Shown here: positions 6,135 to 11,598 of the stretch, in pieces | Layout of the letters: the number at the start of each line of letters is the position of its first letter | How positions within the stretch are numbered: the stretch's first letter is position 1 | The notes under the pieces: generated by a model | What the model was told of the DNA's origin: nothing | Databases searched by the model: none | The model's input: the letters and a program-made list of their open reading frames with translations, nothing else | Assembly (NCBI GenBank): GCA_965371785.1 | Contig: CBDUZS010000073.1 | Span: 1 to 11,598 of the forward strand | Origin: CBDUZS01 sp965371785 | GTDB taxonomy: Bacteria > Fermentibacterota > Fermentibacteria > Fermentibacterales > JCC-6 | DNA length: 11,598 bases | Direction: 5' to 3' | Made by a program: the position numbers and the translations under genes

Positions 6135-6920
6135 TCAGTGTTGCAGCGGCGGGTCGTATGCTCCCGGGCGCCTGTCCGCCAGGCAATCAATCTTCTCTCG
6201 AACTCTCAGCACGTCGTCAGGGTCGATTTCGAAATCCCTCACTCCCTCGATTACATCCTTCCAGCCAAGAAGTCTTCCGGAAGGATGGGCAACCGCACCG
6301 CCCCCGCCGAAACGCACTCCGAGGTGCTCTCCTCCGAGATTACACCCGGCGACGAAAACCTGTGCTTCTGCAGCCCTGGCCATGAGGAGGGCACGAAAGA
6401 GCTCCAGTCTCGGCTCGGGCCACTCCGAAGGTACCATGATCAGTCTCGCACCCATAAGCGACACCATTCTCGAGAGTTCGGGAAACCTGAGATCGTAGCA
6501 TACTATCCCGCTCGAACATATCCCGTCGAGGTCGAATACTCCACCGCAGCTCCCGGCAGTAAAAGCGCTGTCTTCGTTCATGTTCCTGAACATGTGAACC
6601 TTGTCGGTGAACCAGACCAGATCGCCCCCGGGTGAGAACACGGGAAAGCGGTTTACAGCCCCCGTTTCCGTCGATACGGGAAAGGTCCCCGGTGCGAACC
6701 AGATCCCTTTCTCCTTAGCCAGCCTGCCGATTGGGTGCTCTCGAAGCTCGTTCATGCTCAACGACAGCGACGGTATCTCTTCAAGGATGTACCCGACGCA
6801 GAAGAGTTCTGGAAAGATGACCAGATCGGGAAGAGGTTCCACAACGGATGCAGAACAATAACGCTCCATGCATTCGCTTGGAGAACCCGTTATCTGCAGC
6901 TCGACCAGTCTGATTATCAT
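6135..6920 (-). CDS. Nitrilase-superfamily carbon-nitrogen hydrolase (omega-amidase-like)
   Basis: The 261-residue cytosolic hydrolase has the catalytic triad of the superfamily: Glu38 in FPELF, Lys107 in TDKVHMF and Cys141 in VCYDLRFPELSR. The length and the CYDLRFPE nucleophile motif fit the NIT2/YafV omega-amidase branch, enzymes that hydrolyse alpha-ketoglutaramate or alpha-ketosuccinamate to the keto acid and ammonia. Other amidases of the superfamily share much of this, so substrate is inference. A class I aminotransferase is divergently encoded 131 nt away, and omega-amidases commonly act on the keto-amide products of glutamine/asparagine transaminases. The ATG has AGGA about 8 nt upstream, in a 10-nt leader element (AGGATTGTTC) also found before the C25 gene. 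It is the first gene of the 6920-1878 block. Confidence 0.9.
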   Translation of the reverse strand: MIIRLVELQITGSPSECMERYCSASVVEPLPDLVIFPELFCVGYILEEIPSLSLSMNELREHPIGRLAKEKGIWFAPGTFPVSTETGAVNRFPVFSPGGDLVWFTDKVHMFRNMNEDSAFTAGSCGGVFDLDGICSSGIVCYDLRFPELSRMVSLMGARLIMVPSEWPEPRLELFRALLMARAAEAQVFVAGCNLGGEHLGVRFGGGGAVAHPSGRLLGWKDVIEGVRDFEIDPDDVLRVREKIDCLADRRPGAYDPPLQH

Positions 6921-6990
6921 GAGAACAATCCTGAAGCGGGCCGGTCTTGCCCGGTCTGTAAGGGTGTTGTAGCTTCGTTACTCGGTTGAT

Positions 6991-7007
6991 TACTATACTC
7001 TATTCTA
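6991..7007. promoter_or_regulatory. Divergent promoter region between nitrilase and aminotransferase
   Basis: The AT-rich core of the 131-nt intergenic region 6921-7051 holds candidate promoters in both directions. For the nitrilase block (minus), GTGAAA (7029-7024) and TAGAAT (7007-7002) are 16 nt apart, 4/6 and 5/6 matches. For the aminotransferase (plus), TTGTAG (6967-6972) and TACTAT (6991-6996) are 18 nt apart, with an overlapping TATACT at 6994-6999. The close, nearly overlapping boxes would make the two transcripts interfere or share a regulator. The plus promoter is the weaker call. Confidence 0.4.
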
Positions 7008-7051
7008 CACGGTCTCAGTAGCATTTCACATTCTTCGAGAGGAGCGGAACC

Positions 7052-8254
7052 ATGGCAGGTATTACTCTCAGCAGGAGGGCACTGTCGATTCAGGCCTCTC
7101 CGATAAGAAAACTTGCTCCGCTGGCTGATGCTGCCAGAAAGAGGGGAACGTATATCTACCATCTGAACATCGGGCAGCCCGATATACCCACTCCGGGACA
7201 TTTCTGGGACGAGGTAAGGAAAAAGATGCCGGAGGTTCTGGCTTACGGTCCCAGCCAGGGCATTCCAAGGCTGAGACAGGCAATCTGCGGTTACTACTCA
7301 CGCTCCGGCATATCCCTGTCTCCAGAAGAGGTGATGATAACTACAGGTGGATCAGAGGCAGTGCTGTTCGCGATGATGGCAACCTGTGACCACGATGACG
7401 AAATAATCTGTTTCGAGCCATTTTACACGAATTACAACGGGTTCAGCACTATGGCATGCGTGAATCTGGTTCCGGTTACCCTCTCGGTTGACAACGGATT
7501 CCATCTTCCCGATGAAGATGTACTCGAGAGGGCCCTCACGGATAGAACGAGAGCAATACTCCTGTGCAACCCCAACAACCCGACCGGAACCGTGATGACT
7601 GACAACGAACTGGACATGCTCGCGGGATTCGTGAGAAAACATGATCTCTACCTTCTTGCCGATGAAGTCTACAGGGATTTCACATTTGACGGCCGTGAGC
7701 ATAAATCGGTGCTAGAGCTCCCTGAGATCACCGATCGCGCCGTGGTCATGGATTCCATTTCGAAACGCTTCAGCTCCTGCGGGGCAAGGCTTGGCAACAT
7801 CATCACCAGGAACGTCGAGATGATGAGTTACATCATCAGATTCGGTCAGGCGAGGCTGTGCCCTCCAACACTTGCACAGTACGGCGCAGCACACATGTAC
7901 GAGCACCTCGCAAAGGATTACTTCGATACGATTGCCGGAGAGTACCAGCGCAGGAGAGATGTACTGATAGAGGAACTGGGCAGTGTTACTGGAATCTTCT
8001 TCCAGAAGCCGGAAGGTGCGTTCTACACGACCATGCGGCTGCCCGTCGAGGATGCCGATCGATTCGCTTCGTGGATGCTCACGGATTTCAGCAGGGATGG
8101 CGAAACCACGATGGTTGCACCCGCGGAAGGATTCTACGCGACTCCAGGCATGGGAAAAAACGAGATAAGAATTGCGTTCGTACTCGAGGAGGACAAGATG
8201 CGTCGCGCACTGGCCTTACTGCGCACGGGCATCGAGGAGTTCTCTAGAAAGTAA
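7052..8254 (+). CDS. Class I/II pyridoxal-phosphate aminotransferase
   Basis: The 400-residue protein is a fold-type I aminotransferase of the aspartate aminotransferase Igamma-like group. Visible motifs are NIGQPDIPTP (39-48), YGPSQGIPRLR (65-75), TTGGSEAV (97-104), NPNNPTG (173-179; Asn176), the PLP-ring Asp204 with Tyr207 in ADEVYRDF, the Schiff-base lysine Lys238 in SISKRFSSCGARLG, and the carboxylate-binding Arg373 in EIRIAF. It moves an amino group between an amino acid and a 2-oxo acid. The exact pair (aspartate, aromatic, glutamine or other) is not readable. GAGAGGAG precedes the ATG by about 7 nt. It is the only plus-strand gene here, divergent from the amidase block, and its end overlaps the converging NusG_II gene by 11 nt. 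Confidence 0.93.
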   Translation: MAGITLSRRALSIQASPIRKLAPLADAARKRGTYIYHLNIGQPDIPTPGHFWDEVRKKMPEVLAYGPSQGIPRLRQAICGYYSRSGISLSPEEVMITTGGSEAVLFAMMATCDHDDEIICFEPFYTNYNGFSTMACVNLVPVTLSVDNGFHLPDEDVLERALTDRTRAILLCNPNNPTGTVMTDNELDMLAGFVRKHDLYLLADEVYRDFTFDGREHKSVLELPEITDRAVVMDSISKRFSSCGARLGNIITRNVEMMSYIIRFGQARLCPPTLAQYGAAHMYEHLAKDYFDTIAGEYQRRRDVLIEELGSVTGIFFQKPEGAFYTTMRLPVEDADRFASWMLTDFSRDGETTMVAPAEGFYATPGMGKNEIRIAFVLEEDKMRRALALLRTGIEEFSRK

Positions 8255-8633
8255 TCGCGTCAATTCGATTCGAAGAATCCTCGACCTGGTCAATCCTGAC
8301 CAGAACAGCTGATGGTATGCAGATCGAGGCGTCACCGGGGGTGCTTATCCACCCGCGACGGACGCAGTCCTGACCCCTGCAGGGCGATTCGGCTATCCTG
8401 ATCCTGCCATTCTCCAGTTCCAGGACAAGCGAACCGATCCTGCCTTCGATGAAAATGGTCGTATCGCGATCGAGCTGGACTACGAACTCAAAACCGTCAC
8501 CCCTGACGAGAGCTGACCTTTCCAGCTCAGAATCCCCTCTCCCGCCGGCAATGAGAAATGCCAGCGTTATGATGGAAACTGCAAGGAGAAGATCACCGAC
8601 CCTGAAGAAGGGGACGTCAGTTCCGAGTTTCAC
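8244..8633 (-). CDS. Membrane-anchored NusG domain II protein
   Basis: The 129-residue product has one N-terminal membrane helix (about 12-30) and then an extracytoplasmic NusG_II-type beta domain (about 45-117). It carries the family signature SPCRGQDCVRRGWIS (Cys85, Cys90) followed by ICIP (Cys105) and VLVRI. In many anaerobes such proteins are encoded beside ApbE, FMN-binding domain or Rnf-type genes, and they are unrelated in function to the transcription factor NusG. The start is GTG at 8633, inside the last codons of the radical SAM gene (17-nt overlap), with GGGA about 7 nt upstream. The role is unknown; the conserved cysteines suggest a redox or cofactor-binding function. Its 3' end overlaps the aminotransferase gene tail to tail. 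Confidence 0.87.
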   Translation of the reverse strand: MKLGTDVPFFRVGDLLLAVSIITLAFLIAGGRGDSELERSALVRGDGFEFVVQLDRDTTIFIEGRIGSLVLELENGRIRIAESPCRGQDCVRRGWISTPGDASICIPSAVLVRIDQVEDSSNRIDAITF

Positions 8634-9636
8634 AGATTATTCCCAGAGCCGCTCCGCAGCTCCCGCAGCATCCGTCCGAAGTACAGGACATATCGATCAT
8701 GTATCCGTCCCTTTCAACAGCCTTCGTGCCGCAGCCCGGGCAATAAGTCGACCCGTCTTCGTGGACGTTTCCGGGGTATACGAAATTCAGGTACTCGGAG
8801 AACAGCCCCTTTGCATCCCTTATCGTCGATAAGGGTGTCTGTTCGGCACCCAGCTTGTATCTCGGGAAGTACCTGGAGATGTGAAGCGGAGTGTCGGGTC
8901 CGCACGTGTCCCGTATCCATGATGCCATCTCGCGCCATTCCACCGGATCATCGTTGCACCCGGGAATGACCAGGAAGGTGATCTCCAGATGGGAATCAGA
9001 CGAGGATATCGTTTTTATCGTTCTCAGTACGACATCCCTCTCGCCATCGCAGCGTTCCCTGTAGAAATCACTCGACCAGGACTTGAGATCGACATTCCAT
9101 GCGTCGACGATTCGTAAGTACCGTTCGAGAGGAGCAGGATTGACGTATCCGTTCGAAACCATCACGACTGCCCCACCGCGCTTCCTGACCAGGGGAGCAG
9201 TATCCCTGATGTACTCGAACCAGATCGTTGGTTCCGTATACGTGTACGCTATACCGGAACTTCCGTCCTTGAAGGCCAGATCTGCCAGTTCGCCCGGTTC
9301 GACGTATCTCGCTGGGACGCTTTCACTCTGCGATATGGACCAGTTCTGACAGAAATCACATGTCAGATTGCATCCGCCTGGACCTGTGGAGAGAATTCTC
9401 GAACCCGGTAGAAAATGGTAGAGTGGCTTCTTCTCTATGGGGTCGATGGCAAGCGAAACACACATGCCATAACCTGGAAGTGAAGGCTCACCATCTACCA
9501 AACCTCTTACTCTGCAGTCTCCCAGCGGCTTGCTGCTGCTCCAGACACACCTCCTGGGACACAGAGTGCACAGGATCCCATTTTCCTTCCTCTCGATCCA
9601 TTCAGGTTTTCCGTTCACGGTGTTCCCATGCTCCAT
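8617..9636 (-). CDS. amrS: AmmeMemoRadiSam-type radical SAM enzyme
   Basis: The 339-residue protein belongs to the COG1180 radical SAM group. The N-terminus has a Cys cluster (Cys23-x2-Cys26-x3-Cys30, Cys41). The radical SAM [4Fe-4S] motif is CNLTCDFC (Cys89, 93, 96; CX3CX2C). YTYTEPTIWFEY (131-142), VSNGY, WNVDLKS, HISRYFPRYKL and the C-terminal YCPGCG...DGCCGSCGAALG zinc-ribbon-like tail are all typical of the AmrS subfamily. The reaction is not established; the partners AMMECR1 and Memo are not in the window. ATG 9636 is listed, with GGAAG 11 nt upstream. A GTG at 9618 overlapping the ApbE stop as GTGA, with GGGA 5 nt upstream, is an equally good start and would shorten it by 6 residues. 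It overlaps both neighbours, pointing to a coupled operon. Confidence 0.9.
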   Translation of the reverse strand: MEHGNTVNGKPEWIERKENGILCTLCPRRCVWSSSKPLGDCRVRGLVDGEPSLPGYGMCVSLAIDPIEKKPLYHFLPGSRILSTGPGGCNLTCDFCQNWSISQSESVPARYVEPGELADLAFKDGSSGIAYTYTEPTIWFEYIRDTAPLVRKRGGAVVMVSNGYVNPAPLERYLRIVDAWNVDLKSWSSDFYRERCDGERDVVLRTIKTISSSDSHLEITFLVIPGCNDDPVEWREMASWIRDTCGPDTPLHISRYFPRYKLGAEQTPLSTIRDAKGLFSEYLNFVYPGNVHEDGSTYCPGCGTKAVERDGYMIDMSCTSDGCCGSCGAALGIICETRN

Positions 9637-10643
9637 TCAGTTATGACTTCCGATGAGTCTCCGCTCAGGACGAGTACGTAACTGAAGAGTGAATCCGGTA
9701 TCTCCCCCGCGACATCCCTGCCCCCGACTGCAATCGCGGTGGCAAGCGCATCGGCGACATCGCATCTCTCAGCAATGACGGTTACCGATATCACCCTCCT
9801 TGCTGGCCATCCGGTGAAGGGATCGAGAATATGGTTGTACCACTGCCCGTTCTCGAAGAAGCAGTTCTCGTAATCCCCCGAGGTGGCTACCGCGCCCTCG
9901 GTCAGCTCCAGAGTGTCCCAGAAACCATCATCTCTGGGATGTCTGATGGCTATCGTCCACACTCTGTCATAAGATGGTATGCTGCCGAATCTGACCTCTC
10001 CGCCGATCTCGACCAGAGCGGCTGAGGCTCCCCTGTCCATCGCCAGTTCGTACACCCTGTCCGCCGTGTAGCCCTTGGCCACTGCTCCGAAATCTATTGA
10101 TGCCCCTCCGGGCAGAACGATCGAATCAGCCGTTATCTCGAGTCTTTCCCAACCGGTGAGATTTCTCACGGAGTCAATGCTGTGGCTGTCCGGGAGTGCA
10201 GGGGCGGAATGGAACCCCCATAGGTCGACCAGGGCTCCGACTGATGGATCGAAGTATCCGCTCGTCGAGCGGTGCAGATTCCCCGAGAGGGAAACAAGGT
10301 AGGACAGCTCGCCGCCACCCCCGCCGTCAGAAACTCGAAGGGAAGCTCTGCCTCTGGAGTTCAGCTCCGAGAGATCGCCGGTGCCTGTCACCCCGAGCCT
10401 GTTCTCCAGATCTGACATGAGCGAATCCATGGCCATGACGATTCGGGGAATCGAATCCTCTTCAGCGATCAGGATGAAAGTGGCAAACGTACCGAGAGCC
10501 GGCTCGGTTCTACGGTACTCGGTAAGCGTGTGTAAGACAGGATTGTCGCTACAGGCAAGTCTGAAGACAAAGGCTGCGACCAGGCTCAGCACGAGAATGA
10601 CTATCAGTACACTGCGTGAGAATGGCTCCCGTCCGGGGGTCAA
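9615..10643 (-). CDS. apbE: FAD:protein FMN transferase
   Basis: The 342-residue product is ApbE, which attaches FMN from FAD to Thr/Ser of exported flavoproteins such as Rnf or FMN-binding-domain proteins, using Mg2+. Visible motifs are ALGTFATF (49-56), SDLENRLG (77-84), SELN, SGYFDPSVGALVDLWGF (128-144), DFGAVAKGYTAD (184-195), IGGEV (213-217), TSGDYENC (254-261), HILDPFTGWP (271-280) and CDVADALATA (294-303), with Mg-site residues Asp298 and Thr302. Residues 11-27 form a membrane segment. Cys31 follows LA, so it may be a lipoprotein, although Arg28 spoils the lipobox. The start is TTG at 10643, 2 nt after the upstream stop, with GGAG about 10 nt before. No better start lies nearby. Confidence 0.93.
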   Translation of the reverse strand: MTPGREPFSRSVLIVILVLSLVAAFVFRLACSDNPVLHTLTEYRRTEPALGTFATFILIAEEDSIPRIVMAMDSLMSDLENRLGVTGTGDLSELNSRGRASLRVSDGGGGGELSYLVSLSGNLHRSTSGYFDPSVGALVDLWGFHSAPALPDSHSIDSVRNLTGWERLEITADSIVLPGGASIDFGAVAKGYTADRVYELAMDRGASAALVEIGGEVRFGSIPSYDRVWTIAIRHPRDDGFWDTLELTEGAVATSGDYENCFFENGQWYNHILDPFTGWPARRVISVTVIAERCDVADALATAIAVGGRDVAGEIPDSLFSYVLVLSGDSSEVITEWSMGTP

Positions 10644-10645
10644 AC

Positions 10646-10966
10646 TCAGTAATCTCCATATTCTTTAGCGTCGCCGTCGTCCCGTTTGTCTGATACATGA
10701 TCGGCATGGTACCGGCAGAAACTGGACCCGGGAACGGCAGGTCTTCCGCACTCGACGCATTTCCTGTCGGTTCCAGTCCGCTTCCTGCGCAATATCACCT
10801 GCTTCTTCGAAGGGATAAGGAAAATCACCAGCCTGGTAACAACACCCAGAACGAGTATTCCAATCCCCCACTTACCGGCCTCAAAGAGATTGCCTTCACC
10901 GGCAAGCAGACCGCTGCTCCAGAGCAGTATTCCCGAGATGACTAGAAACCTGGAAAGCCCAACCAT
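10646..10966 (-). CDS. Small membrane protein with C-terminal zinc ribbon
   Basis: The 106-residue product has two hydrophobic helices (about 5-23 and 33-52) and a basic linker (KKQVILRRKRTGTDRK). A single CxxC...CxxH zinc-ribbon-like motif follows, with Cys70, Cys73, Cys84 and His87 (CVECG...FCRYH), and the tail is acidic. I do not recognise a named family. The ribbon would lie in the cytoplasm if the positive linker follows the inside rule. The ATG at 10966 is preferred over in-frame GTG codons at 10972 and 10969, because GGAGGG (10979-10974) then has the right spacing. It ends 2 nt before ApbE, so it is probably co-transcribed with the redox-maturation genes. A 5-bp GGGAC/GTCCC hairpin (10984-10996) lies in the short gap upstream. 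Confidence 0.75.
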   Translation of the reverse strand: MVGLSRFLVISGILLWSSGLLAGEGNLFEAGKWGIGILVLGVVTRLVIFLIPSKKQVILRRKRTGTDRKCVECGRPAVPGSSFCRYHADHVSDKRDDGDAKEYGDY

Positions 10967-10973
10967 CACCACT

Positions 10974-10979
10974 CCCTCC
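10974..10979 (-). promoter_or_regulatory. Ribosome binding site deciding the zinc-ribbon gene start
   Basis: GGAGGG lies 7 nt before the ATG at 10966, but only 1 nt before the first in-frame GTG at 10972. It therefore supports the ATG. Confidence 0.7.
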
Positions 10980-11002
10980 AGCAGGGACGCTGTCCCGCCT
11001 GG

Positions 11003-11598
11003 TTAGAAAAGATCAATGAAACTTATCACGTGGTTAACACCGAGCACTGCAGCACCTGCTTCTTCGTTTTCACTCACTATCAAGGCTATCCCGGCGGCTT
11101 CGACAGCAAGGTTCAGCCAGCCAAACCCTCTTCCGGAAGATAGCTGTCCCCACCCGGGTAGAACAAGGGACTTCCATGCCTGGGATGACGCTGATGGATA
11201 CCTGTCCATTTCAGGTTCGATCGTGCCGGATAGAAGTATCGCCTGCTGTATCAGGCGTGGAGCATCGGCCGTGACGGCCATGTTGTAAGTGCCGACCTCG
11301 AGTTCCAGCACTTCGGTTCTTCTCCAGAACTCCAGATGATCAATTCTTCCATCCAGCAGACTGTCCGCTCGCGAAACAGGGCACCTTATCGAGACCCAGC
11401 TCATGTCATCCACCGATATCAGATCGAAGGAGAGGTGCGTTATCCCGGTTCCGGGAAACCTGTTCATGTTGGTTGAGATCACGGAGAGAAGCCGCTCGAA
11501 GATGGAAACTGGAAGCGTACCGCTGTAGAGTACCTGACCGGAGAAGCTCACGTTCCCCGGAATCAGTGAATCGGGAAGGAAAGAGCTGCTCTCACCCA
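11003..11598 (-). CDS. DUF5683-like envelope protein, 5' end outside window
   Basis: The reading frame is open to the right edge of the window, with 15 in-frame codons before the first GTG at 11551, so this is probably the C-terminal 197 residues of a longer protein rather than a complete gene. The first ~120 visible residues alternate like beta strands. The end has AWKSLVLPGWGQLSSGRGFG, a hydrophobic segment AVEAAGIALIVSEN, then GVNHVISFIDLF, matching the pattern 'K..LlPGwGQ..(n)gr......hviS.iD' of the DUF5683 C-terminal region in FCB-group envelope proteins. The function is unknown. The TAA at 11003 is 36 nt before the zinc-ribbon gene start, with the same orientation, so they may be co-transcribed. 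Confidence 0.7.
   Translation of the reverse strand, partial: GESSSFLPDSLIPGNVSFSGQVLYSGTLPVSIFERLLSVISTNMNRFPGTGITHLSFDLISVDDMSWVSIRCPVSRADSLLDGRIDHLEFWRRTEVLELEVGTYNMAVTADAPRLIQQAILLSGTIEPEMDRYPSASSQAWKSLVLPGWGQLSSGRGFGWLNLAVEAAGIALIVSENEEAGAAVLGVNHVISFIDLF

Noticed and set aside
6124..6186. Longer N-terminus for the AI-2E protein starting at 6186
   Set aside because: It would overlap the end of the nitrilase gene, and the perfect AGGAGG sits in front of 6123 instead.
6935..6960. Short GC inverted repeat in the nitrilase leader as a riboswitch or terminator
   Set aside because: The stem is about 5 bp with no T-tract and no recognisable aptamer, so it is too weak to call.
7858..8247. Plus-strand 129-codon frame overlapping the aminotransferase
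   Set aside because: It is the +1 frame of a strongly conserved aminotransferase C-terminal part and shows no motifs.
1..11598. Mobile elements, CRISPR, toxin-antitoxin or phage genes
   Set aside because: No transposase, integrase, repeat-spacer array, terminal repeats or typical toxin/antitoxin pair is visible. Composition and gene style look uniform.

Overview
This is an 11.6 kb piece of an ordinary-looking bacterial chromosome, densely coding, with no mobile element, CRISPR array or prophage gene that I can see. The gene content suggests a Gram-negative bacterium of the FCB (Fibrobacterota-Chlorobiota-Bacteroidota) superphylum, possibly a candidate phylum such as Fermentibacterota. The reasons are a gingipain-type C25 peptidase with a C-terminal sorting-type domain, a 31-residue AURKAIP1/COX24 (bS22-like) ribosomal protein, several lipoproteins, and a protein ending in a DUF5683-like segment. 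The taxonomic guess is inference from family distribution, not a measurement.

Layout, left to right. (A) 1-1859, minus strand: tRNA-Ala(GGC) with its own promoter, then an operon of HU, a tiny bS22-like protein, a YfcE/MJ0936-type phosphodiesterase and an acidic lipoprotein, then the 5' part of tRNA-Arg(CCG), which runs off the left edge. HU, bS22 and the phosphodiesterase lie end to end in one reading frame, separated only by single stop codons (TAA|GTG and TAG|TTG). (B) 1878-6920, minus strand: an operon of a nitrilase-fold amidase, an AI-2E family membrane permease, a secreted C25 cysteine peptidase, a small pseudopilin-like lipoprotein and a PPC/DUF296 protein, with gaps of 13 nt or less or overlaps. 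(C) 7052-8254, plus strand: a class I aminotransferase, divergent from (B) across a 131-nt intergenic region with candidate promoters both ways. (D) 8244-11598, minus strand: a partial DUF5683-like gene, a small membrane zinc-ribbon protein, ApbE (FAD:protein FMN transferase), an AmmeMemoRadiSam-type radical SAM enzyme and a membrane-anchored NusG-domain-II protein. The last three overlap and two of them have clear non-ATG starts.

How they may work together. Block A couples nucleoid and ribosome components to a metallophosphoesterase. Block B is mostly cell envelope and export, headed by an amidase that may instead work with the divergent aminotransferase in a keto-acid/omega-amidase pathway. 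Block D looks like maturation of extracytoplasmic redox proteins: ApbE attaches FMN covalently to exported flavoproteins, and NusG-II proteins are often found beside ApbE/FMN-binding genes.

The two things most worth pursuing are the stop-start in-frame chain HU-bS22-phosphodiesterase and the ApbE-AmrS-NusG_II overlapping trio. No wholly new system is demonstrated by the sequence alone.
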